64,000 nt of DNA from Claveliimonas intestinigallinarum (GCA_019115145.1 DXED01000043.1:32196-96195), one strand, 5' to 3'. Shown: positions 51,521-60,999, numbered from the stretch's first letter. Numbers and translations are program-made. Notes: generated from the sequence alone by a model not told the origin.

Positions 51521-52516
51521 TTATTCTGACGAGCCGCTGTCCGCTCCTCCCAGGGTGGGAATCTGATCGATCATAGCCGTCATGTCCTCATAGAGGAGAG
51601 GCTTGTCCTCCGCTCCCATGACGATGGAGATATAGTAGTCCCCGTCCGGCGCCTGATCCAGAAGGACAAGGCAGTTTCCGGCCTCCCCTGTGTAGCCGGT
51701 CTTTCCGCCGATGACCGTAGCGCCCGTGGGAAGAGCAGCCTCACCTCTTGCGTAGAAGTTGGTGGGCTCCCAGGTGACGGACCGCACGGTGCCGTCGGCG
51801 CCGGTGATCTGCGCAGTGTAGGAGTCTGCGCTGATAATGTCCACAAACTCTTCGTACTTGATGCTCTCATTGAAGATGAGGTACAGATCATAGGCTGTGG
51901 TGTAGTGGTTCTCATCGTGAAGACCGTTGGGCGTCACAAAATGAGTCCCAGTGGCCATCAGGCTCTGGGCCTCCTCGTTGACCATCTCCATGAACTCTTC
52001 CTCCGTGCCCGCCACATACTCTGCAATGGCCACAGCGCTGTCATTTCCGGAGGGGAGCATCAGCCCGTACAGAAGATCCCGCATGGTGAGCTGATCCCCG
52101 GTCTGCAGTCCGGCAACAGAGGCGTCCCAGGAAAAGCTGGAGGCCGCGCCTGCGCTGCCGACTGTGACGATATCGTCCAGGTTGCTGTTCTTGATGGCCA
52201 CCAGCGCCGTCAGTATCTTTGTAGTGCTGGCCGGATAGAGCCTGGTAAACAGATCCTGGCCGTAGATCACTTCCCCGTCGGTGACATTAAAAAGCCCCTC
52301 CGCGTGGAGAGAGCTGTCGCCCTCAAAGCCATCCAGGGAGACATCCCCGCCGGCGACGCACAGATCCTCGGCAAAGAGCTCGGCCTGGTACATATTTTTG
52401 TTGTAGTTTTCCTTCTCGTAGGACAGGACCGCGTCGCTTGCGCCGCACCCTGTCAGACCCAGCAGGACGCCGGAAAGCCCTCCTGCCAGTATGAGTTTCT
52501 TACCTGTACATTTCAC
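51521..52516 (-). CDS. D-alanyl-D-alanine carboxypeptidase lipoprotein (S11 family)
   Basis: 331 residues from a GTG at 52516, chosen because it gives a clean lipoprotein signal (KCTGKKLILAGG, then lipobox LTGC near residue 22) and has AGGAG upstream. The penicillin-binding motifs are SxxK in PASTTKILTALVA, SGN in LPSGNDSAVA and KTG in GGKTGYTGEAG. It removes the last D-Ala of peptidoglycan stem peptides. It overlaps mgsA by 17 bases. It is shorter than DacA of Bacillus and lacks the C-terminal amphipathic helix, relying on lipid anchoring. Confidence 0.92.
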   Translation of the reverse strand: MKCTGKKLILAGGLSGVLLGLTGCGASDAVLSYEKENYNKNMYQAELFAEDLCVAGGDVSLDGFEGDSSLHAEGLFNVTDGEVIYGQDLFTRLYPASTTKILTALVAIKNSNLDDIVTVGSAGAASSFSWDASVAGLQTGDQLTMRDLLYGLMLPSGNDSAVAIAEYVAGTEEEFMEMVNEEAQSLMATGTHFVTPNGLHDENHYTTAYDLYLIFNESIKYEEFVDIISADSYTAQITGADGTVRSVTWEPTNFYARGEAALPTGATVIGGKTGYTGEAGNCLVLLDQAPDGDYYISIVMGAEDKPLLYEDMTAMIDQIPTLGGADSGSSE

Positions 52517-52895
52517 GCCAATCCAAATCTCCTCTGTCAATTGCAAGAACTATAATCTCGGCCGTGGCGAGATTAGTCGCCATGGGGATATTGTGCATAT
52601 CACACAGCCGGATCACGTCGTTAACCTCAGGCTCGTGAGGCTTGGGACTCTGCGGATCCCGGAGAAAAATGAGAGCGTCAATGTCGTTCTGCGCGATCTG
52701 CGCTCCCAGCTGCTGTTTTCCACCAAGCGGTCCTGCCAGGTATTTATGGACCGAAAGGTTGGTTACCTCCTCGATGAGACGGCCCGTGGTCCCGGTGGCG
52801 AACAGATTGTGTTTGCTCAAAATCCCCCGGTAGGCGATGCAGAAGTTCTGCATCAGAGTCTTCTTGGAGTCGTGTGCGATCAGGCCAATATTCAT
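52500..52895 (-). CDS. mgsA: Methylglyoxal synthase
   Basis: 131 residues; converts dihydroxyacetone phosphate to methylglyoxal. Key parts: GLIAHDSKK at the start, TGTTGRLIEE, and the catalytic Asp in RDPQSPKPHEPEV with the phosphate-binding residues around it, ending in NLATAEIIV. Start at 52895 follows GAGGAGGATG; the ATG at 52913 lies ahead of that. It sits oddly between rodA and the carboxypeptidase, coupled to the cell-wall operon. Confidence 0.95.
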   Translation of the reverse strand: MNIGLIAHDSKKTLMQNFCIAYRGILSKHNLFATGTTGRLIEEVTNLSVHKYLAGPLGGKQQLGAQIAQNDIDALIFLRDPQSPKPHEPEVNDVIRLCDMHNIPMATNLATAEIIVLAIDRGDLDWREMYR

Positions 52896-52912
52896 ACAAT
52901 GCATCCTCCTCA

Positions 52913-54061
52913 TTAAAGTGTAGTTAGTTTATCCTGATATTTCTTCGGCTGCAGTCCCACATTGAGCACAAATCCGATCCCGAGATACATGCTTCCGAGA
53001 GACGTAAGGCCGTAGCTGACAAACGGCAGCGGTATGCCCGTATTGGGGATGATCTGGGTGGCAACCGCTATATTGATAAATGTCTGGATCCCTATGAGGG
53101 CTCCGACCCCACAGCATATGATCTTTCCCGTCACATCCTGCGCTCTTATCCCTATCAGTATACATTGTATCACTATAAGGAGGAGCAATGCAATAAAAAT
53201 ACAACATCCCACAAAGCCTAATTCCTCTCCCACAATGGCAAAGATAAAGTCCGTCTGGGGCTCCAGGATAAAGTTTCCGTTCTTCACCGAAGTGGTGGTG
53301 TTGTTGTTAAGTCCCTTCCCGGTGAGCTGCCCCGAACCGATAGCTATGACCGAGTTGTTCTGCTGATAGGCCTCATCGCTCGCGTACTCCTCCGGATTCA
53401 GCCAGGCCAGGATACGCTTCTGCTGGTAGTCGTCCAGGATCTTCTGATCCGGCTGCACGACAATGCTCAGGAAAATAACGGCCACCGGCACTGTGATCAG
53501 GAGCACCATGCCGATAAATTTGTAGGACAGGCCGCCCACATACATGAGCACGCAGAAGAGAGTCGCCGTACAGATGGTGGTGGAAAGGTTCGGCTCCTCA
53601 AAGATGAGGGCCAGCGGGACAAGGATGAGCGCCACCGCCTTCAGGATGGTCCGCCTGCTGCTTAAATCCTCCTCATGCTTCATGATAAATCTGGCAAAGA
53701 AGACAATAAGGAATATCTTTGCCAGCTCCGATGGCTGGAAATTGGTAAATCCAAGATTGATCCATCTCCTGGCCCCGTTTACCACCTCTCCCACACCGGG
53801 TATCAGCACGATCGCCAGCATCCCAACCGACAGAAAGTAGAAGAGCCAATAGAAATTGGCGATCCACACATAGTCAATCAGAGAGACGACCACCATGAGC
53901 AGAATAGACCCGGCAAGCCCGATAAGCTGCCGTCCCTGGTAGGCCTCGTTGGCGCTGCCTATGACGAGAACGCCCAGGCAGGAGGTGGCCAGCACAAGGA
54001 CAATAAGACTGAATTTATAATCTTTTAAGCGATAAGGTTTTGTTATTTTTAAAAATTTCAC
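52913..54061 (-). CDS. rodA: Rod shape-determining protein RodA
   Basis: 382 residues, about ten membrane helices; peptidoglycan glycosyltransferase of the SEDS family working with PBP2. RodA/FtsW marks include GARRWINLGFTNFQPSELAKI, VYFSxx-like motif regions and the C-terminal IPNTGIPLPFVSYGLTSLGS. It starts with a GTG whose G-U overlap (GTGA) with the minE stop couples the two. Association with PBP2 and Mre genes supports RodA over FtsW. Confidence 0.94.
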   Translation of the reverse strand: MKFLKITKPYRLKDYKFSLIVLVLATSCLGVLVIGSANEAYQGRQLIGLAGSILLMVVVSLIDYVWIANFYWLFYFLSVGMLAIVLIPGVGEVVNGARRWINLGFTNFQPSELAKIFLIVFFARFIMKHEEDLSSRRTILKAVALILVPLALIFEEPNLSTTICTATLFCVLMYVGGLSYKFIGMVLLITVPVAVIFLSIVVQPDQKILDDYQQKRILAWLNPEEYASDEAYQQNNSVIAIGSGQLTGKGLNNNTTTSVKNGNFILEPQTDFIFAIVGEELGFVGCCIFIALLLLIVIQCILIGIRAQDVTGKIICCGVGALIGIQTFINIAVATQIIPNTGIPLPFVSYGLTSLGSMYLGIGFVLNVGLQPKKYQDKLTTL

Positions 54062-54270
54062 TGCTTTTCTCCTGTAAGTCTGATATGTACGTGCGTCCTG
54101 CTGTAGGAGACGTCGAATTCCTCGGGTGTAATTTCCATATATTTGGAAAGGACCTGGTAGAGCTCATGGCTGATCCTCTCGCAGGCCTCCGGCTGACATT
54201 TCATGCGGTCCGACACGACCAGGACCTTCAGCCTGTCCTTTGCGATCCGCACAGAAGAACGTCTTCCCAT
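54058..54270 (-). CDS. minE: Cell division topological specificity factor MinE
   Basis: 70 residues; shorter than E. coli MinE (88) at the N-terminus, where the membrane-targeting helix is reduced. The conserved stretch AKDRLKVLVVSDRM is the MinD-contact region, followed by ERISHELYQVLSKYMEI and the dimerisation beta strands. Its presence indicates an oscillating Min system, unlike Bacillus (MinJ/DivIVA). Confidence 0.93.
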   Translation of the reverse strand: MGRRSSVRIAKDRLKVLVVSDRMKCQPEACERISHELYQVLSKYMEITPEEFDVSYSRTHVHIRLTGEKQ

Positions 54271-54285
54271 ACTCCCGATGCCTCC

Positions 54286-55077
54286 TTAATTTTTATGAAA
54301 TATATGAGTCAGTCTGGACCAGATTCCGTTCCCGGCCTCCAGATCCAGAAAAGGGACCTCCTCGCCTGCGATCCGCCTGCATATATTCCTGTAGGCCTCC
54401 CCGGCTCTCGACTCCATGGAGATGACAGGCTCGCCCTGGTTGGTGCCGATGACTACCTGCTCGTCGTCCGGTATGGCGCCGATGAGGGGGATGGACAAAA
54501 TCTCCGTCACATCGTCCACTGACATCATGTCTCCTCTCCTCACCATATCCATCCGGATCCGGTTGATGATGAGGTCGATCCTGCTGATCTTCTCCGCCTC
54601 CAGCAGGCCCACGATGCGGTCCGCGTCCCGGATGGCCGACACCTCCGGCGTGGTCACTACCACCGCCCTGTCCGCGCCGGCTATGGCGTTCTGAAAGCCC
54701 TGCTCGATCCCTGCCGGACAGTCCAGAAGGATATAGTCGTAGGTCTCCTTAAGCTCTGAGGTGAGCTTTTTCATCTGTCCCGGGGACACGGCCGTCTTGT
54801 CCTTTGTCTGGGCTGACGGGAGCAGATAGAGATTTTCATACCGCTTGTCCCGGATCAGCGCCTGCTTCAGTCTGCACTTTCCCTCTATAACATCCACAAG
54901 ATTGTACACAATAAAATTTTCCAGGCCCATGACAACGTCCAGGTTCCGAAGACCCAGATCCGTGTCAATGATGATGACCTTTTTGCCTTGCATTGAAAGA
55001 CCTGCTCCGATATTTGCGGTGGTGGTCGTCTTCCCGACACCGCCTTTTCCCGATGTGATTACGATAACTTCGCCCAT
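54286..55077 (-). CDS. minD: Septum site-determining protein MinD
   Basis: 263 residues; membrane ATPase of the ParA group. The deviant Walker A GKGGVGKTTTTANIG is at residues 10-24, and LRNLDVVMGLENF and DCPAGIEQGFQNAIA are typical. The C-terminal amphipathic membrane helix is in the last residues (IWSRLTHIF). Start at 55077 after AGGAGGAAG; an upstream frame to 55146 is not needed. Confidence 0.97.
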   Translation of the reverse strand: MGEVIVITSGKGGVGKTTTTANIGAGLSMQGKKVIIIDTDLGLRNLDVVMGLENFIVYNLVDVIEGKCRLKQALIRDKRYENLYLLPSAQTKDKTAVSPGQMKKLTSELKETYDYILLDCPAGIEQGFQNAIAGADRAVVVTTPEVSAIRDADRIVGLLEAEKISRIDLIINRIRMDMVRRGDMMSVDDVTEILSIPLIGAIPDDEQVVIGTNQGEPVISMESRAGEAYRNICRRIAGEEVPFLDLEAGNGIWSRLTHIFHKN

Positions 55078-55649
55078 GAATAACTTCCTCCTATTACTGG
55101 TTTCACTTTTCTGCCGCCTATGCGGAGTTTTTCCGGTTCCATGCAAAGGGCTGCCACAAAGACATCTGTCCTTCCGGACGCGCCGGCCTGGGCGCTTCCG
55201 TACAGACCGCCGACCACCACGATGCTCCCCTTGGAGACAACGGTAGCTCCCTCCTCTACATCTCCCACGATCACGATGCTGGTCTCCGACTCAAGCACCT
55301 GATTTCTCTTCAGTGTCCCCCTGTAGAAACGGCCGTCCTGCCTGGGCATTTCGGCCTGCGTCTGTTCTACGGCGCTTCTGTATATTTTCTCGTTCTTCTC
55401 GTCATGATCCAGTATACACAAGATCTGTATTCCCGCGGAGCCGGAGATCGCTTCCACTATCTGCCGCTCCTGGTCTTTTGTAAGAATACGGTTTTCCAGG
55501 CTGACCGCCATCTCAGCTCCCGCGAAGAAATGGGCGGCCGCCCTAAATTTACTCTCTGTCTCCTCCAGCAGCTCCTCAAAGGGAACTCTGTCGTCCAGAT
55601 AGACTGCCAGACCGTATTTGCTTCCCTTGATCATGACATGGTCTTTCAA
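55059..55649 (-). CDS. minC: Septum site-determining protein MinC
   Basis: 196 residues from a TTG at 55649; the start MKDHVMIKGSKYGLAVYLDD aligns with the MinC N-terminal domain. The C-terminal beta-helix domain (about residues 105-180) has GTLKRNQVLESETSIVIVGD, EEGATVVSKGSIVVVGGLYG and SAQAGASGRTDVFVAALCM. It blocks FtsZ assembly at poles. It overlaps minD by 19 bases. Confidence 0.95.
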   Translation of the reverse strand: MKDHVMIKGSKYGLAVYLDDRVPFEELLEETESKFRAAAHFFAGAEMAVSLENRILTKDQERQIVEAISGSAGIQILCILDHDEKNEKIYRSAVEQTQAEMPRQDGRFYRGTLKRNQVLESETSIVIVGDVEEGATVVSKGSIVVVGGLYGSAQAGASGRTDVFVAALCMEPEKLRIGGRKVKPVIGGSYSWAKLS

Positions 55650-55691
55650 AACGTACTATCATCTCCCAACCTGGTTATTGATCCTCGGTTT

Positions 55692-58574
55692 TTAGTCCCC
55701 GGAGGTATGGACTGTGATCTCAGCGGCCTGCCCTGTGATGAGCTGCGCGCTGTCTGTTATCTGATAGTAGTACTGGAATATATTGCTGCCCACCTCCGAA
55801 GCGTAGCTGGAGCTGTAGCCGTTGGCGATGCGGACCGCCATGGCTATCTCCGGATTGTCGCTGGGGGCAAAGCCCACAAACAGTCCGTGATCCGCGTGGG
55901 TGGTGCTCTGCTGGGCGGTACCGGTCTTTCCGGACACACTCAGAGAGCTGGCGTTGATAGCTGTAAACACGGAACTATTCTTCACCACGCCCGCCATGCC
56001 GGCGTGGACCGCGTCCCAGGTGGACGAAGAGACGCCGTCGATGGTCCGGGCCTCCCCGTTCTGGTACTCCTCCACCACTTCACCGTCCACATTCTCCACC
56101 CGGTCCAGAAGGGTCAGCTCGTAGAGAGTGCCCTCGTTAGCCACGGCTGTGATGTACCGGGCCAGCTGACTGGTGGTGTAGTTGTTTGTGCCCTGTCCCA
56201 TGGCGGAGCGGACAGAGTCCTCGTCGGAGATCTTCGGATCCATCTCCGGTATCTCCAGACCGCTCGTCTCGCCGAGGCCGAACATCTCCGCGTATTTTCT
56301 CAGCCGCTCCAGGCCGTACTCGCTGGAGTAGCTGCCGTCCTGCATACCCAGCTGGTAGCCGATGTTGTTGAAAAACTCGTTACAGGAGTTTGTGATGCCG
56401 CTGACCACGTTCATGGTTCCGTGCCCTGCCGGGTATACCCAGCAGTGAACCTCCGGGCTGATCACGTCGAAGTTACCGTCACAGTATACGGTAGTGCCTG
56501 TATCGATGACACCCTCTGTCAGGCCAGCCACAGCCACAAGGGGCTTGTACGTGGATCCGGGAGCCGTAGTCTCCTGCGTGGCGCTGTTGTAGAAGGGCCT
56601 GGAGGTGCTGGTGTTCAGTTCGTTATAGTAATCGCTGTCCATGGTGTTGGCCAGCCGGTTGTTGTCGTATCCCGGGTAGGAGACACAGGCCAGCACATCC
56701 CCGCTGTCCGTGTCCGTGATCACCACAGATCCGCGGCATGGCTCCAGTCCCAGCTGTCCCGGGGTGATCTCCAGCGTCTGGAGCTTCCCTCTGAGGAAGT
56801 CGTAGGCCCCTGTGGCACCTGACGCCAGATTGTTGTACTGGGTCTCATCCATGGGGAGCACGCCCTGCTCATACAGGATCATGCACAGCTCTCTTCCCGT
56901 CACAGTTCCCGCCTTGATCATATACTGGTATATCAGCTTGTCAAAGTCCGTGCTGTTTTGGAGCCTGTCCGTCACATAGGAGACCATGGCGCTGTACACC
57001 TCCGCGGAGTCTGAGTAGTTTCCCTCCGAGGAGAGATAGTCCTGCAGCTTGGAGGCATCCACCCAGTTCTGGGAGATTGCGTAGTTGAGGTAGGTGTATA
57101 TGTTGATAGTCTCCTCGTTTTTCCACTGCTGGTAGGTCTCATCGCTTGTGTCGATGGAGTCGCTCATGATGACTCCGTTCTCTCCGGTCAACACCTCATT
57201 CACCACGTGGGACAGATAGGCCTGCCACTCCCGGGTCATATCCCTGTAGGCGGAAGCATTGCCATCCTGCATGATAGAGGCCAGCTGGGAGAGGACCTGC
57301 TCCTTGTAGGGGGCGAATTTACCGTACACAGACTGCTCCGCGCCCCCAGCGTCCGCCGCCGAAAAATGGCTCATGTCCACAATGTTGTTGTCTATAAACG
57401 CGTTGTAGGCGTCGCCGCTTGCCACGATGACGTCCGCCGCGTCCTCCGACTTTGTCCTGTCGTAGTCCAGGATGTCCTGCATGCGGGACAGGAGGATACC
57501 TGCCAGCTCCTGCTCCAGGATGTCGTAGGCCGCCTTCTGGAGATCGGCATCAATGGTCAGGTACACGTCGTTCCCGGCCTTTGGCTCTGTCTCTCCCACT
57601 GTGTCAATGACCCGTCCCACGCTGTTCACGTAAAGCTTGACCTCGCCTTTATCCCCCTGGAGCGTGTTGTCCAGCACCTGCTCCAGACCGGATTTGCCCA
57701 CCGTGTCTGTCAGGTCATACTGCTCCTGCTCGTCCTTGCTGAGGGCATTGTACTCCTCCTGGGAGATCTGGCCTGTGTAGCCGATGAGATTGGCAAAGTA
57801 CTTGCTGTCCGTGTACCGTCTCAGAGACTCCTCCGCGATGTCCACGCCCTGGAGCTCGTCCATGTGCTCCATGATTTCCGCTACCGTCTCGTCGCTCACA
57901 TCCTCCGCCACGGTGGTGGGGATATATTTCTGGAAGCTGTTGAGCCCGATGGCATAGCGGATGTTCACCATCTTGAGCACCTGAGAGCGCTCCAGCTCAT
58001 CCTGGTCGATGCCGTAGCCGTAAGTCTTGTCCGTGCAGAGGTAGTCGATGATCTGGGCGGCGGACATATTCTTTTGCTCCTCGTCCAGACTGTCGATATA
58101 GCTCTCCCCGAACACGTCGGCCACAAACCGGAGCCGCTGGGTCTCGTCTGTCATGGAGAACTGATACTCATTATTGGCATCCAGCACAATGCTGAAGTCA
58201 CTGATCACCGAGTCCCCGTGCCCCTCCACAATCTCTATGATGCGGGTGATCTCCTCGTTGAGAGCCTTGTTCTTCTCGGCTGTAGTGTCATACACCCCAT
58301 TGTCCTCGATGGTGACCGAGTAGGCCAGCTCGTTGTAGGCCAGAAGCTTGCCGTTTCTGTCATAGATGTTTCCTCTGGTTCCCTGTATGGTCCTCGTCTT
58401 CTGGATCTGAAGGATATAGTCATCCAGGTAGGACTGGCCATTCACGATCTGAAGCTGAAAAAGCCGCCCCACCAGAATGGAAAACATGATGCAGAAGACG
58501 ATGATGGTCACGACTGCCCTTCTCTGGAACAGTTCGTAAATTCCTGATTTAATGCGTTCCCAAATACTATACAA
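55692..58574 (-). CDS. mrdA: Penicillin-binding protein 2 (elongation transpeptidase) with a large insertion
   Basis: 960 residues from a TTG at 58574 behind AAAGGAG; a GTG at 58586 lies within that site. One membrane helix near residues 20-40, then the dimerisation domain (RGNIYDRNGKLLAYN). The transpeptidase carries SxxK at PGSTYKPLV (about 674), SCN (about 730) and KTG in VSGKTGTAQQS (about 883). Typical PBP2 is about 630 residues; here about 250 extra residues lie between LQKAAYDILEQELAG and GSVVITDTDSGDVLA. It cross-links side-wall peptidoglycan together with RodA. Confidence 0.93.
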   Translation of the reverse strand: MYSIWERIKSGIYELFQRRAVVTIIVFCIMFSILVGRLFQLQIVNGQSYLDDYILQIQKTRTIQGTRGNIYDRNGKLLAYNELAYSVTIEDNGVYDTTAEKNKALNEEITRIIEIVEGHGDSVISDFSIVLDANNEYQFSMTDETQRLRFVADVFGESYIDSLDEEQKNMSAAQIIDYLCTDKTYGYGIDQDELERSQVLKMVNIRYAIGLNSFQKYIPTTVAEDVSDETVAEIMEHMDELQGVDIAEESLRRYTDSKYFANLIGYTGQISQEEYNALSKDEQEQYDLTDTVGKSGLEQVLDNTLQGDKGEVKLYVNSVGRVIDTVGETEPKAGNDVYLTIDADLQKAAYDILEQELAGILLSRMQDILDYDRTKSEDAADVIVASGDAYNAFIDNNIVDMSHFSAADAGGAEQSVYGKFAPYKEQVLSQLASIMQDGNASAYRDMTREWQAYLSHVVNEVLTGENGVIMSDSIDTSDETYQQWKNEETINIYTYLNYAISQNWVDASKLQDYLSSEGNYSDSAEVYSAMVSYVTDRLQNSTDFDKLIYQYMIKAGTVTGRELCMILYEQGVLPMDETQYNNLASGATGAYDFLRGKLQTLEITPGQLGLEPCRGSVVITDTDSGDVLACVSYPGYDNNRLANTMDSDYYNELNTSTSRPFYNSATQETTAPGSTYKPLVAVAGLTEGVIDTGTTVYCDGNFDVISPEVHCWVYPAGHGTMNVVSGITNSCNEFFNNIGYQLGMQDGSYSSEYGLERLRKYAEMFGLGETSGLEIPEMDPKISDEDSVRSAMGQGTNNYTTSQLARYITAVANEGTLYELTLLDRVENVDGEVVEEYQNGEARTIDGVSSSTWDAVHAGMAGVVKNSSVFTAINASSLSVSGKTGTAQQSTTHADHGLFVGFAPSDNPEIAMAVRIANGYSSSYASEVGSNIFQYYYQITDSAQLITGQAAEITVHTSGD

Positions 58575-59085
58575 ACCTGCTTGCACTCCTTTGTTCTTCG
58601 GCCTCTAGTTTACGGTTCACGTGTAGTATGATCTGATACAGAAGAATCGTCACCAGAATGGTGTAGACCAGCTCCGGCAGGATCACATGTGTCAGATAAT
58701 ATCCAAAACGGAAGTCCCCCTGCATCATAAAGAAGCAGACATAGACGATCAGGCCGTAAGCCAGCTCGCTCCCGGCGATCAGTCCCAGAGGCAGCTTGAT
58801 ATCCTCGTCAAAGAACAGCCGCTTAAAGCTGCCGTTGAGATACCCAATCACGGTAAAGATCAGCGTGTAAAATCCCAGCACGCCTCCCCAGCACACATCC
58901 ATCAGAAGGCCGCAGGAGAACCCTACCGCCATCCCCGTCTTCCTGCCCCGCATAAACCCGAAGGCAGAGGTCAGGACGATCATCAGATTGGGCCGTATGG
59001 ATGCGAACTGAAGCCTGGAAAAAACTGTGGCCTGCAGAAGGAAACACACGATGATAAAGCAGGCTGTGATGATCTTTCTCTTCAT
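58567..59085 (-). CDS. mreD: Rod shape-determining protein MreD
   Basis: 172 residues with five or six membrane helices; poorly conserved family recognised by position between mreC and PBP2 and by the blocks LQATVFSRLQFASIRPNLMI and CGLLMDVCWGGVLGFYTLIF. It overlaps the PBP2 start by 8 bases, and mreC ends 3 bases before its start. Confidence 0.9.
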   Translation of the reverse strand: MKRKIITACFIIVCFLLQATVFSRLQFASIRPNLMIVLTSAFGFMRGRKTGMAVGFSCGLLMDVCWGGVLGFYTLIFTVIGYLNGSFKRLFFDEDIKLPLGLIAGSELAYGLIVYVCFFMMQGDFRFGYYLTHVILPELVYTILVTILLYQIILHVNRKLEAEEQRSASRFV

Positions 59086-59088
59086 AGT

Positions 59089-59967
59089 CTACTCTCCTTT
59101 GTCCCCCGACCCGTCTGTCTCCGTCAGATCCGCCTTTGTGGTGGTGATGACAAGCACCTCCTGGAGATTGCTGAAATCCACCGCGGGGGTGATGTAGCCT
59201 GAACGGGTCAGATTGTTTGCATCCACATTGATCTCTGATATATATCCGATGAACAGGCCCTGGAGATAGGTGGAGCTGATATGGGACGTCACCACCTGCT
59301 CTCCCACCTGGATCTCGTTGTCGTTGTTTGGCAGATTTTCAAAGCGGATCCGCCCATCCTCCATCAGAGTCAGATCGCCCCGCACAATACACAGATCCGA
59401 GGTGGACAGGACCATCCCGCTGATGTTGCTCTCATCGTCGATGACCGCGCGGACCTGGGCGTAGTTGGGACCCACCTCTGTCACGATACCGGCCAGTCCG
59501 CTGCCGGCCAGTACATTCATATCCTTTCGGATCCCGTCCTCGCTTCCCTTGTCGATGGTAAAGGAGCTGAACCAGTTGGTACCATTATTGGCAATCACAT
59601 GGGCGCCCACCTTCTCATAGTCGCCGTAATTCTGGTCCAGCTTGTAGAGCTCCTGCAGCCGCTCCAGTTCATACTGCTCCTGGTTCAGTCTCGTGTTGTC
59701 TATGGTGAGCTGATCCACTCTCTCCTGGAGCTGCTCGTTTTCCTTGCGAAGATCGCTGAGGGTGGCAAAATTGTCCGTCAGGTCGCCCATCCATGTCCCC
59801 ACGTAGCTGATCCCCCTCTGCATGGGGATGATGGTATAGTTTGCGATCCAGCTCAAGGGACCGCCTCCGTCCATAAAACGCTCCGCGCCGAGAAGAATGC
59901 CGCACACGATCACAAGTATCAGAAGCACATATTTACTTGGAAGGGTATTTTGATTTTTGATCTTCAT
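59089..59967 (-). CDS. mreC: Cell shape-determining protein MreC
   Basis: 292 residues. N-terminal helix (about residues 11-27), then a coiled coil at about 65-105 (DLRKENEQLQERVDQLTIDN) and the beta-domain with SGLAGIVTEVGPNYAQVRAV. It links MreB to the outside enzymes. Directly followed by mreD. Confidence 0.95.
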   Translation of the reverse strand: MKIKNQNTLPSKYVLLILVIVCGILLGAERFMDGGGPLSWIANYTIIPMQRGISYVGTWMGDLTDNFATLSDLRKENEQLQERVDQLTIDNTRLNQEQYELERLQELYKLDQNYGDYEKVGAHVIANNGTNWFSSFTIDKGSEDGIRKDMNVLAGSGLAGIVTEVGPNYAQVRAVIDDESNISGMVLSTSDLCIVRGDLTLMEDGRIRFENLPNNDNEIQVGEQVVTSHISSTYLQGLFIGYISEINVDANNLTRSGYITPAVDFSNLQEVLVITTTKADLTETDGSGDKGE

Positions 59968-59968
59968 A

Positions 59969-60991
59969 CTATCTCATCCACCTATAATTTTCATCCAGCA
60001 TGGAATATGCCAGTTTTTTCAGTTCCTTGGACTGAATGATCTGCTTCAGTCCCGTCACGGCACAGATGTCCGGGTCGATGGCTGTCCGCACGCGGATGCC
60101 TGTCATCTCCTCCATGTAAACCTCAAGCCCAGGCAGATTGGCCAGCCCTCCGGTGAGAAAGATGCCGTTTTTGTAGATGGCCTTGCGCACCTCCGGCGGG
60201 GTCCTGTCCAGAAGGGACTCGATCCCCCTGACGCACTCCTCTAAAGGCTCCTTCACGGCGGCCCGCACCAGGCTGATGGAGATCTCCCTCTGCTGGGGCA
60301 CGCCGGTGATAAGATCCCGCCCCGCCACAGTCATGGAGGCTGTGTTGTCCTCGCTGAACACGCCGAACCTCTTGCGGAGGATCTCCGCCGTGACCCTGCC
60401 GATCAGGAAGTCATGGTTGTACCGGACGAGCTGGGCCACCGCATGGTCCAGGGTGATGCCCCCCACCTTTAAAAGCCGGTTAAGCACGATACCTCCCCCT
60501 GCCAGCACGGAGAGCTCTGTGGTCTCCCCACCCAGGTTGACGATGAAAAGCCCCTTTGTGTTCTGCACGTCCAGGTTCAGTCCCACCGCGTCGGCGATCC
60601 CCCGCTCCACAATGTTGACCTCACGGGCCCTGGCAGTGGAGTGGATCACCAGGTCAAAGAAAGCCTTCTTCTCCACCTCCGTCACATCTGTGGGGACGGC
60701 GATCACATACTCCGCCCCCCTGGCAAAGCCCCTATCCTTTTTCAGCAGCCCCTGCAGGAGATACTGCATGTGGTCAAACCGTGAGATAACCCCATGCTTC
60801 ATGGGAAACACCACCTGTATATTGGCCGGGGCCTTCTCATACATCTCAAAAGCCTCGTCCCCCACGGCAAACACTTCCTTTTTGTTTGCTATGGCTATGA
60901 CATCCTTCTCCTTCCAGATTGCATCCTTCTTTTTATCATATACTTTGATCTCGTAGGAGCCGAGATCAAGCCCGTATATATTTCGTGCCAT
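59969..60991 (-). CDS. mreB: Rod shape-determining protein MreB
   Basis: 340 residues; bacterial actin. Phosphate 1 GLDLGSYEIKVY is slightly unusual (MreB usually has DLGTANT), connect and phosphate 2 regions VNLGGETTELSVLAGGG and adenosine motif TGGLANLPGL are clear. Start at 60991 follows AAAGGATAAGG. The deviation of the first phosphate loop hints at an MreB-like paralogue, but its place in front of mreCD supports MreB function. Confidence 0.92.
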   Translation of the reverse strand: MARNIYGLDLGSYEIKVYDKKKDAIWKEKDVIAIANKKEVFAVGDEAFEMYEKAPANIQVVFPMKHGVISRFDHMQYLLQGLLKKDRGFARGAEYVIAVPTDVTEVEKKAFFDLVIHSTARAREVNIVERGIADAVGLNLDVQNTKGLFIVNLGGETTELSVLAGGGIVLNRLLKVGGITLDHAVAQLVRYNHDFLIGRVTAEILRKRFGVFSEDNTASMTVAGRDLITGVPQQREISISLVRAAVKEPLEECVRGIESLLDRTPPEVRKAIYKNGIFLTGGLANLPGLEVYMEEMTGIRVRTAIDPDICAVTGLKQIIQSKELKKLAYSMLDENYRWMR

Positions 60992-60999
60992 TTTTGACC

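Noticed and set aside
55404..58547. Long plus-strand open frames (472 and 446 codons) opposite minC and PBP2
   Set aside because: Both oppose genes with full catalytic motifs and show no protein family signature.
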